Positions 36,476-47,991 of a stretch of 64,000 nt of DNA are shown here, in pieces (the first letter of the stretch is position 1; each line of letters starts with the position of its first letter). A program made the translations under genes and the position numbers. Source of the DNA: Kappaphycus alvarezii. Its lineage: Eukaryota > Rhodophyta > Florideophyceae > Gigartinales > Solieriaceae. The notes below the pieces were generated by a model. The model was not told the DNA's origin. It saw only the letters and a program-made list of their open reading frames with translations, and made no database searches. The stretch spans positions 868,001-932,000 of the forward strand of contig NADL03000483.1 of assembly GCA_002205965.3 (NCBI GenBank), in the 5' to 3' direction.

Positions 36476-36892
36476 ATGGGCAAGCGAGATACGTTGATCC
36501 CATCGCTTGCCTCCCTCCTTTCCAAAGCTAAGCCTCTACACGAGTGGGCTCGCAAAAATGCAACCGAAATTAATGTTCATCGCAGTTTGCCGAGAATGAG
36601 GAAGCCAATAGGTGACCGCAAGCGAGAGATACCCAAGGCGGAAGCTCTTTCTGCAAATCACAAAGTTCTTGATGACTTTTTCGCCGCGTTAGGATTTCCA
36701 CCATTACCTAAGAACCATGTACTGACTAGAAATTGGGATTTAGACCTAGCTGCGGTGAAAAAAGAGGAACGGAGAATTTCGAACCAAGAGAGACGGAGAA
36801 GGCAATTCCATGGAAACAAGCGCAAAGGTAGATCTTCAGCTATGGGTAACAAAAATCCCACCCGAAAGAATGGAAATAGCCATTCACCATGA
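36476..36892 (+). CDS. Small basic protein, unknown function
   Basis: 138 codons from an ATG at 36476. The N-terminal half has a predicted helix (IPSLASLLSKAKPLHEWA). The C-terminal third is strongly basic and runs from VKKEERRISNQERRRRQFHG to KGRSSAMGNKNPTRKNG, resembling a nuclear or nucleolar targeting tail. In the middle, DDFFAALGFPPLPKN and LTRNWDLDL look like conserved short motifs but match no family I can name. Base composition and the lack of antisense competition favour a real gene. It sits between a GTAC-word cluster and an unidentified minus-strand ORF group. A ribosome-biogenesis or RNA-binding role would fit the composition but is only a guess. Confidence 0.45.
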   Translation: MGKRDTLIPSLASLLSKAKPLHEWARKNATEINVHRSLPRMRKPIGDRKREIPKAEALSANHKVLDDFFAALGFPPLPKNHVLTRNWDLDLAAVKKEERRISNQERRRRQFHGNKRKGRSSAMGNKNPTRKNGNSHSP

Positions 36893-37180
36893 CAAACCGT
36901 GGAGCCTGCATTCTTGTCCTCGGCCGTTTGTATTTTTTGTCTTTGCTGCATTCTAAGATTCCCGCAACTAGCTATCGTAGAACTGCCTCCTGATGGGCTT
37001 CTTGGTCGGTTCCTATTCTCTACCTTGGGCTTATCCTCGTGCTTGTAGAAGTTAAGTCACTTCTATATTACGCTCCATACTGGAAAGGCAAGAGCCGCGT
37101 ATTAGTAACTGTATCAATAAGCTATTCAAGATTTGCATTAGCCCTACTCACCTACCCTGGAAGACAGTAATCTACGCACT

Positions 37181-39750
37181 TCAGAACATATTATACATGC
37201 CATCAGCGGGCGGACTTGAGCTTGTCCCGCTATGTCCACGACCCGGTGTTACTACAGCGGATACAGCCCTGAGGGATTCCATTGTAGCCGACCCGGTGCC
37301 ACCATTTGCTGCATCGCTTGCTGCCGCAAGTGCCTCCAGTGAATCGATTTGCGGATGAGCGCTGTCATTTGGCATTGTTCCCGGAACAGCGATCGGTTTA
37401 GAGACTGCCCTTCGCCCGACATTTGCGTACCGCTGTGCCTTGTCATTGGCTTCGTACGACCCTACTGCTAGCTCCTTAAGCCTGGCGTGTGGAAAGCTCG
37501 ACCTGGATTGTATCGGCACATCCCTGAGGGGTTGAAGAGACCTCAGAGGCTCAGCGTCAGCTCCTCGTTCCTCGCGTTGAGTTGTCTCTCTATGTGCATC
37601 TCCAGACGTGCCCATGCTTGTTTGAGTGCTTTCGACGAGCAAATTTGACGCAAATGAGAGCCGGGTAGTGACCCCACGCGCATCGTACTGGGTGGTCTGC
37701 CCCTGACCCTGAGATCCTCGACGTTGGTTTTTCTCGGCGGCGAACCCCTCAGAGTAGTGGCGGCCGTGTGCAATTGTGATTCTGCAGTTTGCTGCTGTTG
37801 TATGCCATTTGCAGGTCTTTTGGAGTAATCATACTCCGAAAACGATGGTCTGTTTGGCGCTGACGTTGCTAGCTGCGGTGGTGATGGGTCTGAGAAAAGC
37901 TCGAGGTGCCCTTTCCGAATGGATCTTGCTCGCGCAGAAACAAATGCTCATGTTGTTGACCGTGCCCAGCTCTCCGCTCGTCACGGGGTGGCTGCTGGAA
38001 CTGGTCATCTACTGTCAAACCGCCCATCGCGTTAGCAATATCGAATTTGGGGCTTGTGTGCAACATCCCAACCCCTTTCGTATAGCCCCCGACGCGTTGC
38101 GCACAGTTTGTCTCGGGAAACGCCTAGAGCTCTCTCCAGGAGGAGATCTGGACGTAGAGGGTCTTTTTGTTTGATCTGAAGGCACTAAGACGCCGTTAGG
38201 GATCCCATGGTTGAGTAATGGTTGAATCGGAGGCATACCGAGGGCAAATATCCAGGGTGTGGGAGAGGCTTGCCTGCTCTTCAAAGCGTCTTGAAAACTT
38301 TTCCGTAACAAAGCACGGTTTCCCACCAACCACTGAGTATCCGTCAAGCAAGGGCGCGTATGACAAGCAGGGCATTCGAGTACATGACGGTCAGCATAGG
38401 AGCGACAAAGGCAACAACGTCGCAGAGACGATTCATCGCTGCGAGGAGCACTAGTAACAAAGAGGCAATTCCCTTGCGCTGTGCATTGGCTTTCGAGGCG
38501 AGAGAACGCTTGACATAGCCATCCCACGGATTAGAATGAACGAGTTTCGCTCGACGTCGTTTCGCCGGCAAACGGGTGGCAAGACGCCTTCCAAGTTCCT
38601 CAACGCGCGGGAGCAAGTCGTTGACTTGCCGTAACAGACGATGACGATGAGCCTCTGTGGGTAGCACGGGGTCAGAGGGCATGTCGCGGGAGTGGGAAGA
38701 GACGATAGAGGTGCAGCGGCAATGGTATCGAAGGTGGCGATGAGATTGTTGTGAAGGGCGACGGCAAGAATCTGGGAGCGCAGGAGGCGAGCGGTAGGGC
38801 TGGTGCTGCGACGAAGCCACGAAAACGAAAAGGTAGAGGATGATGATGAGGCTTTGGGTGGGGTTGAAGCGGTTGACTCTGATGAGGTGAGACGAAAGAC
38901 ATGACGCAAGCCCCGGCGAAGGGCTCTGTCAATTATGTTGGGAGGTGCAGGTTGGGAGTGAGGAGCAGAGGACTGAGGTTGCGTTGGTTGAGGTTGTGGG
39001 AAGTTGGCGGTGGGCTTGGCTTGAATGACGGCGGAAGCAAAGTTAGGGAGCGTGGTGGCGGGTGAAGAACACGACAGCGCGGAGCAAGGAAGCGTAAGCC
39101 CTGTTGATGTGCGGGAGCTGAGAGAAGGTCTGCAACATAGCGTCGACATGAAGATATGTGAAGAGATTCGGGTTCGCGGGGAGTGAAGCATGAACAGTGT
39201 GGGATTGGGCGCGTAGGAGAGCAGTCCAGGAGGCGAAGAGCGTATCGGGAAGGTCCGGGATGAAGACATCATGAAAGTCTGGAGCGGCTGGGAAGCGAAC
39301 CTGAACTGTAGATGCGGCAAAGTTTGCATCGGTTATGACGAAAAAAAAGTCTGCAGGAGAGGCAGCGGCAAGTTCAGGGATGGCGTCGTGTGTGACAGGA
39401 GCGATGGGTTGCGGGGGGGGCGATCGATTTCGTTTGAAGGAAAACGTGAAAGCCTTTTCCGGAGAGAAGGAGGAGCAGGCTGTGTGCGTGACGAAGAAGT
39501 GGAACAGGGGCTGGACCGAGACGACAGCGAGATGAGCAGTGGGTGGCGGTGAGATTGAGGGAGAAGACGTGCGGAAGAAGTGGTTGCGGCGGCAAAGGCA
39601 GAGGTGGAGAGGCGTGGCGGTAGAGGTTGCATTTGGGTTGAGTTTTGAGCCGTAATTTGGTCGATTTCGGATGGTTATTTTTTTTGAAAATTGAATGAGA
39701 ATGGAAAAGAAAAGGTGTTTGATGGGGGGAAGGGAAGGGAAGGATGGCAA
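37181..39750 (-). CDS. Unidentified minus-strand coding region, frame-interrupted, Cys-rich motif
   Basis: Long minus-strand frames follow one another: 39043-39750 (235 codons), 38451-39329 (292), 38344-38820 (158), 38015-38527 (170) and 37181-37642 (153). They suggest one or two proteins interrupted by introns or indels. Visible features in order: a Ser/Pro-rich N-terminal part; HDVFIPDLPDTLFASW (about 39270-39225); a basic helical part (RRLATRLPAKRRRAKLVHSN, near 38590-38535); a probable zinc-binding segment CCLCRSYADRHVLECPACH (about 38428-38372, spacing CxxC-x10-CxxC); and a polar tail. I recognise no family. The complementary plus strand is G-rich, so part of the openness may reflect composition. 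Confidence 0.35.
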
Positions 39751-39960
39751 GGGGCGGGGAGTACGGGGTGGGGAGTAAATTGGGTTTTTGAGAAAGGATA
39801 GAGTGTCTATCGTAGGTGGGCAAGGTAGAGGGGGAGGGATGGAGGGAAAGGAGGGGGTGTGACGTTGGAGAAAACGGTGTGGACGGGGGGAGGGGGGAGT
39901 TGGGTGTGGGTAGGAGGTAGGTAGACAAAGGAAAAGGTGGGGAACAGGGCGTGACGGGAC
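39690..39960 (+). repeat. G-rich tract on the plus strand
   Basis: Highly asymmetric sequence with many runs of three to six G (for example around 39885-39900). It is capable of four-stranded structure in principle. It lies at the upstream end of the minus-strand ORF group and could be its promoter or 5' leader. Confidence 0.4.
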
Positions 39961-41284
39961 ATGTGAGCTTTATTTTATTTTATTTTTTGATTCGCGCGCG
40001 AGTTGACCTTGCAGGAAAGGAGGGATGTAGAACGGCACTACCGTACGGTTTGCAACAGCAAGTCGTTTTGTCTTTTGGGTCCCATCGAACCAGCGGCGTA
40101 CTTTTTTGGTTTTCGAGCGTTTTGGCTCTATGAGCTAGAAACAACACCTCGCTGGAAAACAAATGAAAAACCAATAAAAAAAGCAGATCGTCAAAACTTT
40201 CCACACTACTGTGTTCAACTGTTTGATTGAGATTATTGGATTTATTATTGGCTTACAGCCAGATTGTTCAACTCTTGAGCATTTATAGTCATATTACGCA
40301 TGACTTATATTTTTTCCAAGGCCATCTTTTTTGTCATTCATTTTTTGTTTCAATGAAATTCCTTTTAATTTGGCCACAAGATCTTTTGACAAAACATCAG
40401 TTCATGTATTGACTCCTACTGCCTGACAGGGCAGTATTGCACATTACTGTACCATAGCAACACCGTACTGTACCATAACGAATTCGTTTTTTGAGTTTAA
40501 CGGTCCTCAAGACTACCCTGCAAAATCGCAGAGGCCAAAACGCATTTGACGACTCCTTCCGGCAATCCACAACAGCCAGTGAGACTCCTCTCCTCCCGAG
40601 ATTAGAATAATAGTGGAGTATTTACTATATTGACCTAATACCTGACGCCTGCTCATCAGATCCCTAGTCTGCTTGATGGGCCCGTTTGTAACCACACCAA
40701 AATCTAAACAACAGCTGTCCTTTCCTTTGCCCTCCCTACTGTTACCGCACACAGAGTACATAAAATCCCGTCTCCGACTGCAGCAACGATCCTTCCCCAG
40801 CTTGCTAAGGATAAACCTTTTCAAAGCGCTGCAGGCCTCCTACTCAAAAGGGCGATCAGTCGTTCTACGCCAAGTATGACCCCAGAATTGCCTATTTTCG
40901 TGACAGAATCTCGTTCAAAACCTCAAGGAAACAGCGGACCCGGGCTGTCAAGAGCAGGTCCTACTCGACACCGCTGCGTGTGTCTTCCGCAGCTGTGCGG
41001 ACTCTTGGTCCGTTCTTGCTTGGTATATGCCGCAACACCTAAGAGTAATATATAGTTCTTTTCCCGCATTGCTCCACTTGAAACTGGCGCATTTGTAGCA
41101 TTTGCAAATCGTCAACACGTGTCACCATCGTGATTGGGTCTTCTTCGTGGAAACCACCATCCCGACCAGACTTGACCCTGCCTGTATCATCAATGTCACA
41201 TACGGTGCGCCCATTTTCCTACGACAATACAACCATGCGTTACGAGGCAACACAATAGTGACATTCCCTCCATTCATTGCTCAT
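39961..41284. other. Intergenic region downstream of PAN2
   Basis: Begins with a TTTTA microsatellite (39970-39989), carries a GTAC-word cluster at 40446-40480, and has frames of 60-103 codons without motifs. No gene assigned. Confidence 0.4.
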
Positions 41285-44200
41285 TTATTCATCCTCCCAT
41301 TTGATCACAAATGGATCTTCATTGTCTACTTTCCACCCTTTCGCATACCCGTAGGCATACAACTCCTTCAAAGTCCTATCAAACAGGTCATTGCCCGCAT
41401 CTACACTCTTGAGCTTCAAGTATACTTCATACAGTTGGACTGCAGCATCGGAATCTTCTATTGAATCATGAGTCACGCTTTGAATGTCTCCCCCCAGCAA
41501 TGCATTGCTGAGAAATCTCAATCCCAACAATCTCTTGTTCCCTGCCCGGAATAGCGTTACCGTGTCAATAACTTGTTCCGGTGGTACTACAAAGTTAATT
41601 ATCCGAAAGTCAGATTTAAGTCCATGTCCCACAAATGTACATCCCGCGTCCACCAAGCACCTTAATCGCTTGTACACACTCTTCAAGCTTCGAATCTTAT
41701 GTCGTGACCTCGTTCTGTCTAAATCCCCCTCTTGTAACCCTGAAAACCGTGTCAGTAGTCCACGACAGGTTCTCTAACCTCAACATAGTCATCAATGAGC
41801 GCACATCCCTTAAGTGGTCCATATCCTCGAATCACAGACACTCGTGCCAGAGCTAGTCGGGCAGGTACAACCACTTGCCTGCTTCCGTCCCCGTAAATCT
41901 CTGCCTCATCTCTCCCAACCATCACAAATTCACAGTCTAAGCCCAACAAGCTTCCTCTTCCGGGGCTTCCTTCGTTTTCTTGCAAACCGATTGCCGCGTT
42001 CTCGTTTTCGACCCGATTACTTCTCGCACATTCACGCCTGCCTCTGCACGCTGATCCTAACTCGCCCGCAAATGTCTCTTCTGACGTATCCAAGCAAGCA
42101 TGGTGTCTTCCACTTCTCATGAAAGGCTGCAACTTCCTCAAACCCTTCACAGCCTGATATAACAAAATCATTAAAACACCACCACTCCTTATCTACATGC
42201 TCCGTTCCTTTTCGAGATCGCCTGCTTGCCTTTTCGGGATCCTTGTATTCCTCGGCCACACGGATGTATGCAACAAGATGACCCCCCACGTTTCGTCGCG
42301 CAGCACCTGATGTTGTTCTGTTCTTGTTTGCAGACACCAAGGGGGGACATGGGCTATGACGAAAGACAAGTCATATTCTGCGCGAATATCTCCAGATTCT
42401 CTACTACATCTGGCGGTTTGCAGCAGTCATACCCTAAACGAGGTCTCCCGGTTCCATGATTGGCATCACAGTCAAAACTGGCGGAATCCAGCTCCGCTAC
42501 TGCAACTCCTTCTGTCAGGTCTATGTGAATCGACTCCACCAATTTCTTTGGCGCAGACATTGCAAGTTCCGCCGCCCGCTCGAGTTCACTCAATTCAGCC
42601 ACATGCCCGTTCTGACTGGTCTCCCGAGCTTTTCCACCTCACTGAGCCACCACTCATTACAGGCTGATGTCTTCGAGTTACACCCTAGCAACAAGACGTT
42701 GGGGAGAGACCTCATTTCTCTTTTGAGTCATCATTTCAAAGTGCCCCGTAGCCTCGCAGAAGGCTCTAATTGGCTCTACAGAGTGAGACAGGCTTTTTTG
42801 AAGGATCTCACAGAAACTGCTTTCGTTTTTCGAGTCTTCATACACCAAAGTATGCTGATATGAACGGGATTTTCGTTCCCATTTCGTCTTGCTACCTGTG
42901 AACATTCCAGAGGACAAAGTTTCAGCTCCGAACAGTGATGAAACAGTGCTTTCACTCCCTGATTCATCGTCCTTGTGCAGCTGCTCAAGAAGATACCTCG
43001 TAAAGTTCTCTATTCGTTGTGACAGAGGAAGAGCATGTGGTCCGTCCAGCAACCCTAAGGCTCCAGCGTTGGCCATTGTCATGAAAGCTCTGGTAAAATT
43101 ACCGGCTTCACAAGCCATTCCGGCACCCCCTAAATCGAACATATGGAAAAGAAAGCTAAGTTCACATGAAATGCACCATGGCCGGTCACACGTATGAATC
43201 CCAATTGCCCTCCGCAAGGGCGGCGAGAAATAGAGCACTTGCACTGCAGCATTGACGTAAACATTTGGTAAAGCGTTTTCCAGACCACAGAACATAGCAC
43301 TCTTGTTATATTTGAGAAAGTCAAAGCCCTCGATACTTTCCCAAGCAACGAGATCCATTTCGACATAAAGGACCTTGCATAAGGTTTTGACAGATCCAAG
43401 TCCTCCGGCGCGTCGTCATTGCCTGAGTTTGCAGTAATTTTTGATGACCTTTCGTTCGGGTTCTTCCCCGCATTCCGAGTGTACATGCCTCTGACGTAAG
43501 GAGACTTCTTATGACCTGACTCTGAGTTCCTCACGAAGGACGGCGGGGCTTGGGCGTAACTCACAAAGGAATGTTTTTTGGCGGAGGACAGGATTTCATC
43601 AGTAATGCGCAAGGGGAATCTTGCAAAAGGATTTCGCTTGTATAAGGTCGGACGGTCTCCATTTATCGCTCTTCTCGATCCTCCAAGCATCTCTGCATCG
43701 TTTGGCGTTCCGAAAACTTCATCAGATAAGTACGAATTTCCGTATTCTGGCAATGCACACTTTGGAATAGTTGTCCCAACACCAGATGTCAATAAAGAAT
43801 CGAGTCGTATGGAGGGATTTGGAGGATCTGTAGTAACAGGATGAAGCCAAATCGGCTCGGAATCCTCGTTAACTTGCACAGCGGTAGAGGATGTCCACTG
43901 GTGGACAAAGCCGCCAGCATCACCTAACGCGAGAAGACCCTCCGCGGACACCGTGATTGCAGTGAATGCGTCGGATTCTGCATCTAGTTGAATCACATCC
44001 GTTAGCGGGTATGCAGGAGTTCCACTCGCAATTGAAGAAATATCCATGCACTGCAAAAATCCATCGGGGAAAGAATCCAAAGTGCGCCATTGGTGCCATA
44101 TCGTGCGGAACTATACGCATCAAACATGACGTACATGGGTGGTGTATGAAACATAACGGAAGGCAGCGGTGTCTCAAGGCGCCGAATGTCAAATATCTTC

Positions 44201-44912
44201 ACTCCCTGCTCCAAATATGGCATACCGCCGCAGGTACCCAGTCCCGTAGCAGCGACAAAATAACCACTCGTCGATATATGGGTTGTAGTACCACCAAAGG
44301 CAGCAACGGCGTTCACCTCTCGCATGGTAGAGGGATCACAGAATGAAATGCGGCCTGTAGAAGTTGAGAATATGGCGAGACTAGTGAGGCCGTCTGGGCA
44401 AGCCCATAACGCATTTGTGACACCCGTAGCGCCCCGCAGAGTTGCTTGTCGCAAGATACGTTTCTGCTCCAAGTCGATAAGTGCGAGCATTGGAGATTCG
44501 CCACCAATGCATACGTGACTGTCGCTGTGCGGATTCAAAGCGAGACCCTTTGCATTCTTGATAGCATCTGCGCATATCGATGAGGTAATGACCCCCCCCG
44601 GGAAACAACAGCAAGCCCGTACCCCATGGCAGCAACTACAGCCGATTTTGACACGACGATATCTCGAACGTCCGGCGAAATGGAGGGATCGGAAGTAGGC
44701 TGTGCAATGTATGAGGAGATAACACGGGACATATCCGGAGCATAGTGGGAGTGAAGCATTCCGGATGCGGTGCCTACCCAGACTAACTCCTTGATGGGGT
44801 CAAAGTCAAGCGCACATACAGGGTCGGGGGCGCATGCGGTACTTGGGCACCCGCCTTGACGCAGCTGACTTCGTACCATCCGCAGCGTCTTGTGGTTGGT
44901 CATTGGAATCAT
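41285..44912 (-). CDS. PAN2: PAN2 deadenylase subunit, frame broken at about nine sites
   Basis: Poly(A) 3' exonuclease of the cytoplasmic PAN2-PAN3 complex, which starts mRNA poly(A)-tail shortening. All domains are in the expected order. WD40-like N-terminus: LDFDPIKELVWVGT near 44800, then CIGGESPMLALIDL near 44500. A linker follows. The inactive ubiquitin-hydrolase-like domain includes GLENALPNVYVNAAVQVLYF near 43270, with no catalytic Cys as usual in PAN2, and CELSFLFHMFDL. The DEDDh nuclease has LLGLDCEF at about 41935, VGHGLKSDFR near 41620 and THDSIED near 41470, retaining its acidic residues and His. The frame changes at about 44595, 44065, 43370, 42712, 42620, 42395, 42343, 42100 and 41755, yet protein similarity continues across each break. 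I chose the ATG at 44912; a start near 44977 in another frame is possible. Identity is secure; the exact CDS is not. Confidence 0.9.
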
Positions 44913-46555
44913 AGTAAAACAATTCGGTGGATTGTTGCGGGATTTGAAGTTGGGAACTGAAATGATGACTCATTCGAGGCTGCAAGGGGCGCAGCGTAGT
45001 CGGACATGCGGTGAGCAAGTCGGACAGCGCTGTGCTCCTTCGTGGGAAACTCGGTTTTGGGTTAGAACCAGAAGAATCGCAGTGGAGCGGTTTGGGATGC
45101 GGTGAGTGAGACGGTATATGGCGCTCTGACCCGATGTCATGATCTGCGGGCACAGTACAGCTTTGTTGAACAAGCACTTGGCAGTCGTAAAGGAATTGCT
45201 TGACTGGGTACACTTTCCTAATTTCCCTTTTTACATTCAATTAGGGGGGGAAATGTGGGGTGATGTAATATTTGAAAGATATGGGTCGGTTAAGGGGTGG
45301 TTATCATACTACAGTATGTCATTCACGGGGTTTCCCAAAATCGTCCAGTATTGTGTTGTACAGTACTTTACAGTACTTTACAGAACTGTGCAGATTAATT
45401 TTTGTGAGCATAACAAACCTTTTATTCATGTAATTTAGAGGGATCACGCATGTGCCCCTTTTTCAGGGTCAAGTGGTGCGGTATGTGCGCAGTTTTTGAC
45501 CCGTGTCCTATATACAACAAACGCCGAGACACGTGTCTTGAATCAGAGAGGAGATGAAGATGCTTCCCCCGCCGATCAACTGTAAAATTGCCACGGTTAT
45601 GAACGCGCAGTTGATCCGATTTAGCTGTAGATATCTATGGCGATAGGTAGAAGGTCGGTGCCTCTGTTACGACACGGTATTGCATAGTGTTCCATTTTCC
45701 GCCGTTCAGATTCGACCGGGGCAGTGCTGAGAGACCTCCATCTGCCTATTTGCGATATGGCGCTGAGTGAGGGCTGACGATGGTCACAATTGGTCCACGT
45801 GCGGTGGGCTCTAATAGAGGGTCGTCGGTGAAGAGGTCTGGTGCGCCCTGCTCGGCTGGGCTCCTGTGGAGGTCAGCGGCAAGATTAGTCAGTGTACCAT
45901 GCAGACACAGTTTGAACTAAACATGTTAATGATCAATAACCACAAAGCCTTCATGCCAACGCACGACAAAATTTCAATGTCTGTTAACGTTTTCGGTCCT
46001 GATCCGTGAATTTCTGGCACTCTTCAAATGCCGAGATACAGGTCGAACATTGCAATGAGCTATTTCTTGGACCCCAACATTGAGCTCAACTTTCTCACAG
46101 ACGGTCAGACATCAGCATATCACCATCATCTTCGGCAGCGCTATAAGGTTTCAAGTAGGTCCTTTTTCATTGGACAATTCCAAGAAAGTTATACGTCCAT
46201 GGGAGCATGAGAAGCGAGAGCCGTTGTTAGTGCAGTACAGCAGCAGACGAAGATGGACTTGGCGATGAAAGTGACAGCCATTCCTAGCAAGGATCTGCCA
46301 AGGCGCTCGAGACCATGATGGAAGTATGCGCCGCAAGCACTCCACCTAAAAGTATCTTTGGTAAAGCACAAGATGTTTCGTTTTGTCAAGGATGTACGAC
46401 TATCATTCATATTCTACTGTACAGTATGGCTGAAAATATCGTTCTGTAAGGTGGCTCTATTGGTATGCCAATAAGGCTAGATAGGGCGCTGTAATTATCT
46501 AAAATAGTGGCGTGCAGTATTGATACTGTACGGTAGTCTAGGATTCGCAGTGATT
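44913..46555. other. PAN2 upstream region and spacer
   Basis: To about 45240 an open minus-strand frame could contain an alternative PAN2 N-terminus (starting MSHHFSSQLQIPQQ at about 44977). A GTAC-word cluster lies at 45355-45385. The rest has no recognisable gene. Confidence 0.4.
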
Positions 46556-46557
46556 CT

Positions 46558-47512
46558 AAGCTATCTCGTCCAAACCTACCTAAAGGGTGTGCAGCAGGAG
46601 GCTCGGGCCAAGGTACACTGGGCCGACGAGGTATGGGCTCGCTGCCCGAATCCCGATGACCACACCGCCGCCGCAGCGCGGGACCGGATCCGCGGCTCGC
46701 ATTCCGCAAAGGCCCTGGCGCCGCCTTCCTGTTCGCACATCCTCCGCCGACACGGAAGTGTCTGCCGTACACTGGAAGATCATGATACGACGTTTCCTCG
46801 GGCTGTCTGTTTATGACGACTCGCTTCCCCGGAACTGCGAGCATTGTAAACGCCCGATGGACAGCTTGGGAGATCACGCAGTCGACCTGTGCCCCTCTGG
46901 ATTCGGTCGCAAACACCGGCATGACTCGTTACGCAACGTCATCGCCGGCCGTATCGCCCGCGCAGCAGGCTTAGACTGCCAGTTGGAGGTCCCACTCCTC
47001 GTCCCAGGAACTGAACTACGACCCGCTGACATCCTTGTCCACCCACCGGTTGCCCCCGACGGCAACGCGGTCCGCCCCATTGCCTGTGATGTCACCATCG
47101 TCTCTCCGTTCAAGGACAACGTAAGATCAAGGGCCACCCGCGAAATGGGCGGTGCCGCTGCCATCGCTCACCGCAACAAGGTTACGGACCTGGAGCGAAA
47201 ACTTTCGCGGCGTCTGCCACCGCCCTCAGACAACCCGACCCAGGCCCCCAATTTCGAGTTCCAACCGCTGGCGTTTGATTCTCTGGGGTCACCTTCTCCT
47301 GCCACCTTCCTCTTCATAGAGGGTCTTCTGCCGCGTATCGCGGAGAAGTTCAGCATTCCTGTCGGAGTGATTCGCACGCGCGTGTTGAGCCGCATCAGTT
47401 GCACTATCTGGTCGTCAGTTGCGCAAGCTATTTTGTCGCGCATGTCGCTGCACGTGGACGACGTGGAACATCCTGTTAGCTCTTAGCTAGCAATATAGTC
47501 GGATCCTGCAGC
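46558..47512 (+). mobile_element. 5'-truncated LINE, copy C (best preserved)
   Basis: C-terminal part of the LINE polyprotein. It starts with KGVQQEARAKVHWADEVW (about 46583-46635), changes frame twice, then stays open to a stop at 47486. The open part holds the zinc-binding segment CEHCKRPMDSLGDHAVDLCP...KHRHDSL, the endonuclease-like core (LEVPLLVPGTELRPADILV, then CDVTIVSPF) with conserved Glu and Asp residues, an ERKLSRRLP helix, and a C-terminal IRTRVLSRISCTIWSSVAQA block. In LINEs the RT copies the element RNA at a nicked target; here RT is lost, so the copy is dead, but it is the reference for reading copies A, B and D. Confidence 0.8.
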
Positions 47513-47991
47513 GGACACCTGTTATACTAATGCCATACAGTAAATCAAGCTATCTCATTCCTGAAGCTATTCCTTGTAAAGGGGTTGCATGGTGGGATAC
47601 TGTACATGTACGTAGAAAAAAACCCGAATAAGAACTGAGAGCCTCTCATCCCATTCGATGAAGCGAGCACACCTTTATCTCAACTGCGACTATTTGTTAA
47701 ATGTAACTAAGAATACAAAAAAATCATACCAATTTTTATTCTCGCATGGCATAAGTAGATGTTGGCCCCTTCTACGCCACACTCGGTATTGGGGATGGCT
47801 CATGTTGACGCTGACCCCTCGCCCAGGTCCCCACGTCCTGCTAAATCACCGAACGATTGCCAACTCTTCCTCGCAACTCGCTGTAGGCCTTCGAAGTCCT
47901 ACCCATATCACATAATCCCTGAAAAGACAACAACATTCTTTTTTGCGTCGGTGCATCGATTCGACCATCTCTATCATTCTGACCACCAAAT
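47513..47991. other. Upstream region of the channel gene
   Basis: AT-rich, with one GTACATGTAC word (47602-47611) and short frames only. Presumably contains the promoter of the channel gene; no core element can be identified with confidence. Confidence 0.4.

Noticed and set aside
41285..44912. Programmed ribosomal frameshifting or many tiny introns in PAN2
   Set aside because: Nine sites with no common slippery sequence, and missing 1-2 bases rather than extra GT-AG segments; deletion errors explain it more simply.
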